A stretch of 64,000 nt of DNA from contig OMXQ01000004.1 of the NCBI GenBank assembly GCA_900315065.1, positions 1 to 64,000 of the forward strand. Direction: 5' to 3'. Shown here one piece after another: positions 1 through 8,653 of this stretch (its first letter is position 1; every line of letters begins with the position of its first letter). Origin of the DNA: an uncultured Erysipelotrichaceae bacterium. Lineage in GTDB: Bacteria > Bacillota_I > Bacilli_A > Erysipelotrichales > Erysipelotrichaceae. The position numbers and the translations under genes were made by a program. The notes under the pieces were generated by a model, which ran no database searches, was not told the origin of the DNA, and was given only the letters and a program-made list of their open reading frames with translations.

Positions 1-61
1 AGATGGATAATCCACCTGGCTTTACTATACACTCAAATTTGCCTGCTCATAATCAGGCAAA

Positions 62-94
62 GAAAAAGCACCAGCCTATTGTTAGGTTGATGCC
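62..94 (-). terminator. Terminator after antiporter gene
   Basis: On the minus strand a GC-containing stem (GCATCAACCT pairing with AGGCTGGTGC around a short loop) is followed by TTTTTCTTT. It lies about 30 bases past the antiporter stop codon and fits an intrinsic terminator of the PII-antiporter unit. Confidence 0.7.
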
Positions 95-125
95 ATTGGG
101 CACATAAAGTGCCCTTCCATCACAA

Positions 126-1295
126 TCAGGCGTGAATTTCGCCTGCCCGTTTCAATGCTGTCTTGGTTGCAATCGGACCAATAACTTCATAGACCAATGT
201 AGCAGCAAGAATGACTGTCTGAATCTGCGTACCGAATTCTCTTGGCAGCTGCTGCAAAGCCATGGTAGCCATACCAATAGCGACACCTGCCTGCGGCATC
301 AGAGCCCAGCCGATATTGTCTTTTACAACCGGAGGCTGATGAGTAATGGTACCGCCGATCCAGGAACCCAGGAACTTGCCGCCGAAACGGCAGACAATAT
401 AGACAATGCCGATCAGACCGACCTTAGGCAAAGTGCCAAGATCCAGCTGCGCACCGGACAAGACGAAGAACAACATAAACAGAGGATATGTCCAGTCATC
501 AATGCAGTTCAGAATTCTTTCAGCAGTATCACAGAAGTTGACATAAACTGCACCCATTGCCATGCACAGCAGCAGGTTGGAAAGACCCAGCTTGTCAGCA
601 ATCGCAACGCCGATAAAGACACACAGAATGGCAAACGACATCCTGTTTGTATGAGATTTGAAGAAACGATGAGACAAAGCAAGCAGATAACCGATCACAG
701 CGCCGATCAGAAGTGCACCGCAGATATGAGCAAGCGGTGACAGAATTGTCGACTGCACTGAGAAACCGGAATGATTGATCATATTCAATGCAATATTGAC
801 ACAGATGGAATATGCAATCAGACCTGTAGCATCATCGGCAGCAACAACCGGAAGCAGCATGTTAGTCAAAGGACCGGCTGCTTTATACTGACGAACTACC
901 AGCAATGTAGCAGCAGGTGCTGTAGAAGCGGAAAGCGCACCCAGCATAACGCAGACAATCGGATCAAAGCCAAGCAGCATCGTCACGGACATTGTAATCA
1001 CAACCGCACCAACAGATTCCAATACCGTAATAATCAAAGCAGGCTTGCCGATTGCTTTCAAAGCACTCAGCTTGAACTGATCACCAATTGAGAAAGCGAT
1101 GAAACCAAGGGCAGCTTCTGTAATCAGGCCGAGACTTGCCAGATTGTCACCGGAAAGCAGATTGAAAACACATGGTCCGATCAGAACACCGGCAATCAGA
1201 TATGCCGTAACATTAGGAAGCTTGACAAGGCGGGTCAGACGTGTCATCAGAAGACCAGCCAGCATGGCAATTCCTACATAGAAAAATGTATTCAT
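126..1295 (-). CDS. Monovalent cation/proton antiporter (CPA2/Kef-like)
   Basis: A 389-residue protein almost entirely made of about 11-13 hydrophobic segments, beginning MNTFFYVGIAMLAGLLM and carrying the LPNVTAYLIAGVLIGP stretch typical of Na+/H+ exchanger (CPA2, Kef-type) membrane domains, with an acidic VAADDATG motif near residue 153 resembling the ion-binding aspartates of this family. It lacks the cytoplasmic TrkA-N/RCK domain that usually regulates Kef proteins. It starts one base after the stop of the PII-like gene upstream and is surely co-transcribed with it, so the separate PII-like protein may replace the missing regulatory domain (inference). No clear ribosome site precedes the ATG, suggesting translational coupling. 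The transported ion cannot be told from sequence. Confidence 0.85.
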   Translation of the reverse strand: MNTFFYVGIAMLAGLLMTRLTRLVKLPNVTAYLIAGVLIGPCVFNLLSGDNLASLGLITEAALGFIAFSIGDQFKLSALKAIGKPALIITVLESVGAVVITMSVTMLLGFDPIVCVMLGALSASTAPAATLLVVRQYKAAGPLTNMLLPVVAADDATGLIAYSICVNIALNMINHSGFSVQSTILSPLAHICGALLIGAVIGYLLALSHRFFKSHTNRMSFAILCVFIGVAIADKLGLSNLLLCMAMGAVYVNFCDTAERILNCIDDWTYPLFMLFFVLSGAQLDLGTLPKVGLIGIVYIVCRFGGKFLGSWIGGTITHQPPVVKDNIGWALMPQAGVAIGMATMALQQLPREFGTQIQTVILAATLVYEVIGPIATKTALKRAGEIHA

Positions 1296-1296
1296 A

Positions 1297-1638
1297 TCAG
1301 TTCTTGGACACTTCCCATCTGGTTACAGGCATTGAAAAGACAATTCCTGTATTCGGCTTCCTCAGATCACCGGCAACAGAATGAATAATATCAATTGCCT
1401 TTCCGATGTCCTCATCCTGCAGAACAATAAGAATCATCTTATTCTGCTGACGGCCCGGATTGACGAACTGACGCAGGCCTCCGAAAATGGCAGGTGCATC
1501 CACAGAATCCTGATTCAGAGCATAGAGCATGCCCTCGCAATCAACGATTGTAGCGCCATGGAAACCGGCTTCTGCCAGTTTTTTCATGATCGGATTCACC
1601 GTATCTTCATGGTTTGTAATATGTACCAGTAATTGCAT
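1297..1638 (-). CDS. PII-like signalling protein paired with antiporter
   Basis: A 113-residue protein with a PII/GlnB-type fold: beta strand MQLLVHIT, helix, strand ATIVDCEG, a long variable T-loop-like segment (about residues 38-66), a second strand MILIVLQ, helix, and a C-terminal PNTGIVFSMPV that parallels the GxGxIFVxPV end of PII proteins. The T-loop sequence is not that of classic GlnB, and no conserved uridylylated tyrosine can be recognised. GGGAG precedes the ATG. It is first in a two-gene unit with the cation antiporter, by analogy with other PII proteins that control a neighbouring transporter (AmtB-GlnK, SbtA-SbtB). Effector ligand unknown. Confidence 0.75.
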   Translation of the reverse strand: MQLLVHITNHEDTVNPIMKKLAEAGFHGATIVDCEGMLYALNQDSVDAPAIFGGLRQFVNPGRQQNKMILIVLQDEDIGKAIDIIHSVAGDLRKPNTGIVFSMPVTRWEVSKN

Positions 1639-1753
1639 AAAAACTATCTCCCTTCAAACAAATATCAATTATAGCTTCATGCAATTTGACATTCAAGAAA
1701 GGAAAAGGAAGAAAAACAGACGCGAAGAAAAACAGACACAGAATACAAAGTAC

Positions 1754-1794
1754 CTGCCTCATATGCCGGAAGGAATTATGATAAAATTTTCCCA
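1754..1794 (+). promoter_or_regulatory. Promoter immediately before phosphoesterase start
   Basis: TATGAT at 1777-1782 lies 17 bases after CTGCCT at 1754-1759, a weak -35. The ATG at 1794 follows by only 11 bases, so a transcript from here would have almost no leader, and there is no ribosome-binding site before the ATG. Confidence 0.4.
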
Positions 1795-2969
1795 TGAAAA
1801 ACCCGGGTACTTTCCTGCTGGCTGCCGCTTTATTTCTATGCAGCTGCAAAGCAGAAAAACAACAATATCAGACATCTGAAAACACCTCATTCTCAGCAAT
1901 TGTCACTTCTGACCTGCATTACACAAACAATCCTGATCACAACAATCCGATTGTACCGCTGATCTCAGACGTGAAAGAAGGTACGCAGGCAATCGTGCAG
2001 GAAGTCATTGCAAAAAACCCTGATGTCTTTATCGTAACCGGAGATCTTACTAACAGCGGCCTGGCTGAAGATGAAAAAGCCCTTTCATCCCTTCTGCAGC
2101 CTGTGAAAGATGCCGGCATTCAGGTAGTTCTGACACCTGGCAATCATGATTTCATTCAGGGTACTCTGTCCTCATATCAGGAAACTTTTGGTCCACTTCT
2201 TTCACAAGATGAAAAAGACCCTGCTTCTGCAAGTTATGTAACAAGGATCAAAGATGTTTCCCTCTTTGCCATGGATGACAGTTCCTGTACCAATGGAAAA
2301 CACGGAGAATTTTCCAAAGAAACCATGAAATGGCTGAAGAAAATGCTGAAGCAGGAAACAGATGCAGGACAGAAGGTTCTTTTCCTTTCCCACTATTCAC
2401 CGCTTGACCAGGATGAAATTCATGATAAAAGCTATACCATTCAGAACAAAGAACTGCCGTCTTTATTGAAAAAATATCATGTACGTCTTATCTGTGCAGG
2501 CCACCAGCATGCACAGAACATTATTGAGACTGATACTGTCAATGAAATTATCTCAGCCATTCCCTGGACTGGAAAACACTGGCTCGGCAATCTTTCCATT
2601 ACCGGAAATTCGGCTGTTTATCATGCAGAAACAATTGATTTCAGAACTTACGGCTCTATCTTTCTTGAAAAAGATGTGGAAGCAGCAGACGCAAAAGAAA
2701 AACAATACCAGGATCAGCTCTTTGATTCTGTTTTTCCGGAAGATACCTATGATTCTGATGTCCGTTTTTCCTGTAAGAATCTCTGGGATACCTTCTGGAC
2801 TTCTTATGCAGAAGGAACTTTGCAACAGAAGGCAGCTGGGATTCTTTCAGATCCTGCTTATCCGGTATTTATCAATGGTCTTATGACTACCAACTACGGA
2901 CCATGGATCAAGGTTCTCCTTCATCATCCACCGCATGATTCCACTACTTTGTCTTTTTCCTGGGATTGA
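1794..2969 (+). CDS. Calcineurin-like metallophosphoesterase lipoprotein
   Basis: A 391-residue exported phosphoesterase. The N-terminus MKNPGTFLLAAALFLCSCK is a lipoprotein signal peptide with a lipobox ending at Cys18. The dinuclear-metal motifs of the calcineurin-like family appear in order: SDLHY, VTGDLTNSG, TPGNHDF, LSHYSP and GHQHAQN. This layout is shared with cyclic-nucleotide phosphodiesterase-type and 5'-nucleotidase-like surface enzymes; the substrate is not determinable. It should act outside the membrane. The gene is alone, divergent from the PII/antiporter pair. The start is fixed by the lipoprotein signal, although no ribosome-binding site is visible and a -10 box lies 11 bases upstream. 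Confidence 0.88.
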   Translation: MKNPGTFLLAAALFLCSCKAEKQQYQTSENTSFSAIVTSDLHYTNNPDHNNPIVPLISDVKEGTQAIVQEVIAKNPDVFIVTGDLTNSGLAEDEKALSSLLQPVKDAGIQVVLTPGNHDFIQGTLSSYQETFGPLLSQDEKDPASASYVTRIKDVSLFAMDDSSCTNGKHGEFSKETMKWLKKMLKQETDAGQKVLFLSHYSPLDQDEIHDKSYTIQNKELPSLLKKYHVRLICAGHQHAQNIIETDTVNEIISAIPWTGKHWLGNLSITGNSAVYHAETIDFRTYGSIFLEKDVEAADAKEKQYQDQLFDSVFPEDTYDSDVRFSCKNLWDTFWTSYAEGTLQQKAAGILSDPAYPVFINGLMTTNYGPWIKVLLHHPPHDSTTLSFSWD

Positions 2970-2980
2970 TCTTCCGGCAC

Positions 2981-3016
2981 ATATACGCCCTCAATATTTT
3001 TCGTAAGAGCGTATAT
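2981..3016. repeat. Inverted repeat between convergent genes
   Basis: ATATACGC and GCGTATAT face each other across about 20 bases between the convergent phosphoesterase and surface-protein genes; a second short stem (CAGCCT/AGGCTG) follows at about 3022-3039. They may serve as a shared transcription stop, but neither has a strong T-run. Confidence 0.4.
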
Positions 3017-3065
3017 CTGCCAGCCTTTTTCAGGCTGACAGAAAATCAATTCAGATTACATCACA

Positions 3066-6000
3066 TCAGATTCTTCTGCGGACAAGGCCAAGATACACAG
3101 CTGCCCCCAGTCCGGCACTCAATGCGGCAAGATTAATGAAAATATGCGATGTGTCGCTGGTATCCGCAATTTCTCTTGCGTCCTTCATCACGACCTTCTG
3201 CTGGGTTTCGTGATTTCCGGTAACGGTAAATTGAATAGACTCTGCCTTGGCATAGCCTTCCGGAGCCGTGACTTCCCTCAGCGTATAAGTGCCGCCGATC
3301 TTCAATCTGATCTGCTTCGGTGTATCTGCAGAAATCCACTTTTCAATGACAACGCCGTTTTCATCAGACACTGTCAGTTCTGCACCCGGCAGTTCTTTAC
3401 TCGTTGCAGCATCAATCTTGGAAATCCATACATCTGTTTCCTTTCTCTTATCATTCATAATGATCTCCTGCGGAATCTGTTTTGTGCCGGTTACTTTGAA
3501 GGCAATGTCAGCTGCAGTTTCATAACCATCCGGTGTTTCTGCTTCACGCAGAATATAGGATTCCCCGCCTCTTACAAAGGCAGAAATATCATAGCCTTCC
3601 GGCTTGTCATCGCTGATGAATTCATGAATCAGGGATTCACTGCCATCTTCTGCTTTCTGCAGAATCTGCAGCCTGGCGCCGGCAACCGGATGGCCTGCAT
3701 CATCTGCCTTTCTGACAGAAAGGCCCGTGTGCAGATCCTTCATTGCCACAATCACCGCTTCGCCATTTCCTGTATGATTCACCGTAAACTGCATTGTCTG
3801 AGCCTGATAGAGACCATCCGGCCATTCTTCTTCCTTCAGCTCATAAGTATGGTCTGCTTTGAGTACGCCATTGAGTTCAAACGGCTTGTCTGAGGTGATG
3901 CCCTTGTCAGGCAGTTCAATTTCTTCCGGCTTGTTCTGATCGGTAATATCTGTCAGCGTCAATCTGACCCCTTTGACGTAATTGCCCTCTTCATCAATCT
4001 TGGCAATCTGATAGCGGATCAGGGCATCCTTCATGTCAATCTTCTGTACTTTGCCGTCAGAATTGATTTCAAACGGTACTTCTTCTGCGTAATAATAACC
4101 GTCCGGTGCATTTTCTTCTTTCAGGACATATTTCTGTCCGGCTTTCAGACCCTCAATCGTATGCGGCTGGTCTGAGGATACCCAGGTGTCGATCAGCTTC
4201 TCATCTGCATCATAAAGACTCATCTTTGCGCCAGGTACTTCTTCCTCATCTGAAAGATCAGACTTGGAAATTTCCGTCTTTGTAACTTCATTCAGAATAG
4301 AAGGATGATCACTCCCCTTTTCGTCTTTGAATACCTGATAGTAAACAGATGTTGTCTGATCGTCCTGCTTCTGCTGGAAGGAAACATCGTACACATCCTT
4401 TGATAATAATATGCCGTCCGGCACTTCAATTTCAGAGAGTGCATAATTGCCAAGCGGAAGCTCAATCAGCTTTGCAAAACCATTTGCATCAACGTGGAAC
4501 GGACTGACTTCCTTACCATAAATGTCTGTCACCATTTCACCCTGATGAATCAGAACGGAACCATCTGATGGATCGATGACATCTTCTTTTGCAATAAGCT
4601 GGAAGGTGATTGCACTGAGATCGTCACGATTGATCAGGGACTTGTCAGCCTGGTATTCTTCCAGTTTCTTCTGCAGATCAAGTGAACCGGTAATGCGCTT
4701 GTCGGCAAAGTCATAATGGACGACTTCATCCTTGTCTTCATCTTCCTTTGCATAGGCAGAACCAATTGTAATGATCGTTCCCTTTTCCGGCTTTACATAG
4801 CCGTCTGGTGCAGAGAGTTCATCAATTCTGTAGGTGCCTGGGGAAAGTTTCAGCGGAGTTGTGACCATGCCGTAAGGATGATCTTCATCATGAACATCAT
4901 AGAAAACATTCTTCTTTGCAAACAGACTCTTCAGTCCGTTCAGAGGCTGGCTGCGCTTCTCATCTTCACGAAGGGAAGTTGTCATGAAAGTATCATAGTG
5001 TGATCTGCCGACCTTCTGTTCAACATACTTGTTCACAGCTTTGCCTGTGTTATCGGTTAATTGATAGATTTTGAAAACAGCAGAATTCAGGGAAACTGTC
5101 TTCTTTGTATCGCCGTCTGTCTTTTCCAGCTGCAGATAATAGGACTTCGGACGATTGTTGACATGATAATGAATTGCCGGACGATTGCCGTCAGCTTCAA
5201 AATCATCTGTTTCTCTGATCTGGAATTCCTGCGTTTCCTGCGGCATTGAAATTTCCGGATCTGCAGAATAAACCTGGGCAATGACATAAGTACCAAATAC
5301 GCTCATATGATTCTGACTGGAAGCGTGACCGGTTGTATCGGTAACAACAGAGGCAAACTCACGTTTGGTCATTCCTGCTTTTTCTGCTTCTTCATCAGAA
5401 ATCATGCCGTCATGATCGATATCTACAGTATTGAAGAAATTCATGAATTCATCATAGGAAATCTGTCCGTCATGGTCTGCATCCGGAATGTATTTCTTCA
5501 GGAAGGCGGTAAACTTCGCACCCTTTTCCGGCTTTGTCCAATCGGATTCATTATCGTACTTGTCATCCGTCAGACACTTTTCCAATGTCCAGTAGGAAAG
5601 TACAGGCCGGTTGGTAATCTGGGTTTTCAGATCGGCAATCATGCCTTTCTGATCAATGGTAAATGTAACTTTCAGGTTGCCTTTTGCAGTATAGCCGAGC
5701 GGCTTTGCTGTTTCGATCAGCTTGTAAGTGCCATATGGCAATAAATCAGCCGAAGAGCGGTAATATCCTTTTTCATCGGTATGATCAGAAAAAACAGTCT
5801 CGCCGTATTCATACTTTCTGCCATTTACAAACACCGGCTGCTGCACAACAGAACCGTCACTCTTTTTACGGGAAGATAAATTGATCAATGCAAAGGAAAT
5901 CTGCAGGTTGCCGTCGCCCTGGATTCTGGTGCCTGTTTCCATATCATTTTTCTGCAGTTCAAAACCGCCGCGCCAGATCACATTCGTAAAGTCATGAGAA

Positions 6001-8528
6001 GATACAAGATCATAGATCTTTCCGTTTTCCCTTACTTTGAAAATCTGATCTGCATTCGGATTCAGATCAAAGCCTGCCGGCGCTTTGATTTCCTTTACTT
6101 CATAAGTGCCGTAAGGAAGCAGGTTGTCAGCTGACTTGTAATACCCTTCTTCATTGGTTGTAAAGGTAAAGACCGGCTTGCCAGGATCACACCAGGTGCC
6201 GTTGACAACAACAGGATAGGCACTTCTGTTGATGATTTCTGCCTGCATGGTCAGATCTGCATTGCCCTCCGGTACGCTGCCAAGATCATTGCCGTATTTC
6301 TGAATTTCAAAGCCTGCCCGAATGACATCACCATTACTCAGATCAAAGCCGGTATCCGCAATTTCTCCGTTTTCCGTAATATCAAACTTTGCATGCAGAA
6401 GTTCTTTGCCGATAAAGCCTTCCGGCTCCTGGATTTCTTCAATTTCATAAGAACCATATGGCAATAAATCAGAAGCACTGGTATAGCTGCCGTCGGCTTT
6501 TGTGACATCAGACAAAATCACAGAATCAGCTGGATACATCTGTCCGTTTACTTTGACCGGATTCTTTGAACGATTATAGAGATTGAAGCGGATCTGCAGA
6601 CTGCCGTCTCCTTCAGCCTGCGGCTTCTTTGTCATCTGCAGCATATCTTTGTTGAACTTCTGCAGATGGAAACCGCCGCGGATCACAGAATCATAGAAAG
6701 CATGATCTTCATTTCCGGTTCTGGAAAGATGAATCACAGCATCCTGATCGGCATCATCAATCGTAATGTCCTTTGTCCTGTTTCCATCCATCAGATACCC
6801 TTCCGGTGCCTGGGTTTCTTCGATTGTGTAATTGCCGTAAGGAAGGAAGCGGATAAAGTCATCGGCAGATGTCCAATAGCCGTTGTCCTGGAGTGTAATT
6901 TCATAATTGAAATACTGACCGGCAGAAGCAGTATAGACATTTTCTTTCCGGTCTTTGAGAGAAACATCATATGCGTTGTTGTTTCTGATCCTGAACTTTG
7001 CGGCAAGGTTTTCAGCATTGCCCTGCGGCTGGGATCCGTTTTCCTTATCCAGCTTTTCGATTGTCAGACTGCCGATTCTGGTTTCATCATCTTTTACCGT
7101 AATCGACTGGTTCAAAGCAGAAACAGAACCGATGGTATACATATCATCTGCCGGTCCCATATGTGCAATCACAACTGCTGCCTCTTCTTTCGTATTTCCG
7201 GAAACCAGCACTGCCTGGCCGTTGTTGTCATTGGCAACCATGTAGGAATGCTTCAGTGTATATCCCTTCGGTGCTTTTGTTTCCTGGATTGTGATTGTTC
7301 CCAAAGGCAAAGTCGGTACATTATGCTTATTGAGGAAGAAAGCATCACCGCTTACCTTATGGGCGTCATCAAAGCCGGCAATATAAGTGCCGTCTTCTGC
7401 CTTTCTGGCTGCCAGCACCCAGGTTTTCAACGGTGTATGTCCATTCGTTTCTTCAACTGAATTGTATACATCATTGAAATAACAGATGGTAAACTCTGCT
7501 CCTTCCAGAGAAACAGGGCTTGTGACAACTGCATCATCCTGGTTGATCTTGCGGATTTCCATTTTCACAGGATCTTCTTTCGGTGTTTCTGCCGAAACAA
7601 CAGATGCAGAGGCATCATTGCTGCCGTCAAAGGAAGCCGTATGGATTTCTTCATCAAGACGGAAACCAGGGGAAGCAGTTTTTTCTTTGACATAAACTGC
7701 AGACGTTCCATTATCTGTCTGCCCGCTCCATGAGCCTTGTCCTTTTGCATCCGTCGTGATGGTGCCGATTTCGTTTGTACATGCAGCATCTGAATAGACT
7801 CCGTAAACAGCACCAGCTAAAGAATAGCAGTTGCCGGTATCAGAAATGGAAGGATCATTGCTATGCTTACTCAGACTGACTGAAATGTTTTTTCTTGCTT
7901 TGCCAAGCCTGTATACCCAGATCGGCCAGGTTGATTTTTTTACTTCATCTGCCACATAGTAACTTGGAATATTGTAATAAGCTCCCTGTTCTCCATAAGA
8001 AGATACATTTTCCGTATAAACGATTCCGTTCTGCCTTCTTAACATGCCGACATGACCTGATGCATGAATATTTCCGGTATCCTTCATCACGAAGAAATCT
8101 CCGCTTTGTGCATCTGAAGCATTCAGATCTGCGTCGGAATAAAATTCACCAATAAATGACGCGTTTGCATACTTATCAAAGTTTTCTTTGACTGCTTGTG
8201 TATTGTAAGCAGCATCATATCCGCCGGCGCCGGTTCTGTATTCGATATTGGGACCAAAGTCAGTACCGTACTTGCGATCTACAGCTGCCAGCATCTCCCC
8301 GAGACCCCCTGTACAGGAACCGTAGTAAACATACGGTGATCCGCCTGTATAAGACATCATCTCCACCAGTCTTGCATGAGCTGTTTCATAAATCTGCTGG
8401 CTGGTCGGCCAGCTGACTGCTTTGGCAGGAAGCGGTTTGAAACAAGTGCCCCCTGCTGCGATCGCAAGGGCTCCGATCAGAGCTCCTGTTTTGCGCAATT
8501 TTTGTTTCATTTTCTGTCTGAATCTCAT
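3066..8528 (-). CDS. Giant Cna_B/SpaA-repeat wall protein with NlpC-like head
   Basis: 1820 residues. After a signal peptide (about 1-38, ending AKA) comes a roughly 170-residue cysteine-peptidase-like domain with a Cys in YGSCTGGLGEM and a His in HASGHVGML, as in NlpC/P60 or CHAP enzymes. The rest is a string of ten or more prealbumin-fold SpaA/Cna_B domains, recognised by recurring YxxxExxAPxGY E-box motifs (for example TIEETQAPEGY, EVKEIKAPAGF), which in this family form Lys-Asn isopeptide bonds. About residue 1010-1050 holds two EF-hand loops (DADHDGQISYDEF, DIDHDGMISDEEA). The C-terminus is a hydrophobic helix plus RRRI, as in sortase substrates, but the expected LPXTG is replaced by IADTS. 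Likely a long surface adhesin; the ligand is unknown. Confidence 0.85.
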   Translation of the reverse strand: MRFRQKMKQKLRKTGALIGALAIAAGGTCFKPLPAKAVSWPTSQQIYETAHARLVEMMSYTGGSPYVYYGSCTGGLGEMLAAVDRKYGTDFGPNIEYRTGAGGYDAAYNTQAVKENFDKYANASFIGEFYSDADLNASDAQSGDFFVMKDTGNIHASGHVGMLRRQNGIVYTENVSSYGEQGAYYNIPSYYVADEVKKSTWPIWVYRLGKARKNISVSLSKHSNDPSISDTGNCYSLAGAVYGVYSDAACTNEIGTITTDAKGQGSWSGQTDNGTSAVYVKEKTASPGFRLDEEIHTASFDGSNDASASVVSAETPKEDPVKMEIRKINQDDAVVTSPVSLEGAEFTICYFNDVYNSVEETNGHTPLKTWVLAARKAEDGTYIAGFDDAHKVSGDAFFLNKHNVPTLPLGTITIQETKAPKGYTLKHSYMVANDNNGQAVLVSGNTKEEAAVVIAHMGPADDMYTIGSVSALNQSITVKDDETRIGSLTIEKLDKENGSQPQGNAENLAAKFRIRNNNAYDVSLKDRKENVYTASAGQYFNYEITLQDNGYWTSADDFIRFLPYGNYTIEETQAPEGYLMDGNRTKDITIDDADQDAVIHLSRTGNEDHAFYDSVIRGGFHLQKFNKDMLQMTKKPQAEGDGSLQIRFNLYNRSKNPVKVNGQMYPADSVILSDVTKADGSYTSASDLLPYGSYEIEEIQEPEGFIGKELLHAKFDITENGEIADTGFDLSNGDVIRAGFEIQKYGNDLGSVPEGNADLTMQAEIINRSAYPVVVNGTWCDPGKPVFTFTTNEEGYYKSADNLLPYGTYEVKEIKAPAGFDLNPNADQIFKVRENGKIYDLVSSHDFTNVIWRGGFELQKNDMETGTRIQGDGNLQISFALINLSSRKKSDGSVVQQPVFVNGRKYEYGETVFSDHTDEKGYYRSSADLLPYGTYKLIETAKPLGYTAKGNLKVTFTIDQKGMIADLKTQITNRPVLSYWTLEKCLTDDKYDNESDWTKPEKGAKFTAFLKKYIPDADHDGQISYDEFMNFFNTVDIDHDGMISDEEAEKAGMTKREFASVVTDTTGHASSQNHMSVFGTYVIAQVYSADPEISMPQETQEFQIRETDDFEADGNRPAIHYHVNNRPKSYYLQLEKTDGDTKKTVSLNSAVFKIYQLTDNTGKAVNKYVEQKVGRSHYDTFMTTSLREDEKRSQPLNGLKSLFAKKNVFYDVHDEDHPYGMVTTPLKLSPGTYRIDELSAPDGYVKPEKGTIITIGSAYAKEDEDKDEVVHYDFADKRITGSLDLQKKLEEYQADKSLINRDDLSAITFQLIAKEDVIDPSDGSVLIHQGEMVTDIYGKEVSPFHVDANGFAKLIELPLGNYALSEIEVPDGILLSKDVYDVSFQQKQDDQTTSVYYQVFKDEKGSDHPSILNEVTKTEISKSDLSDEEEVPGAKMSLYDADEKLIDTWVSSDQPHTIEGLKAGQKYVLKEENAPDGYYYAEEVPFEINSDGKVQKIDMKDALIRYQIAKIDEEGNYVKGVRLTLTDITDQNKPEEIELPDKGITSDKPFELNGVLKADHTYELKEEEWPDGLYQAQTMQFTVNHTGNGEAVIVAMKDLHTGLSVRKADDAGHPVAGARLQILQKAEDGSESLIHEFISDDKPEGYDISAFVRGGESYILREAETPDGYETAADIAFKVTGTKQIPQEIIMNDKRKETDVWISKIDAATSKELPGAELTVSDENGVVIEKWISADTPKQIRLKIGGTYTLREVTAPEGYAKAESIQFTVTGNHETQQKVVMKDAREIADTSDTSHIFINLAALSAGLGAAVYLGLVRRRI

Positions 8529-8613
8529 AATGATTTGCCTAGCCTTTCATCTGAATGCGAATTGACAATGTCCGCCTTCATACTTACTTGTTCACACCCG
8601 AAACTCAGAGTCT

Positions 8614-8643
8614 AAAAAAAGAGCGATCATATTTACCGCTCCT
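8614..8643 (-). terminator. Terminator after repeat lipoprotein gene
   Basis: Minus-strand stem GAGCG...CGCTC closing an AT-rich loop, followed by seven T residues, ten bases past the stop of the lipoprotein gene. It separates that gene from the giant surface-protein gene downstream. Confidence 0.8.
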
Positions 8644-8653
8644 TTCATAAGAT

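Noticed and set aside
6666-7460. 264-codon plus-strand ORF inside the giant surface-protein gene
   Set aside because: Antisense shadow of a repetitive gene; no ribosome site or family match.
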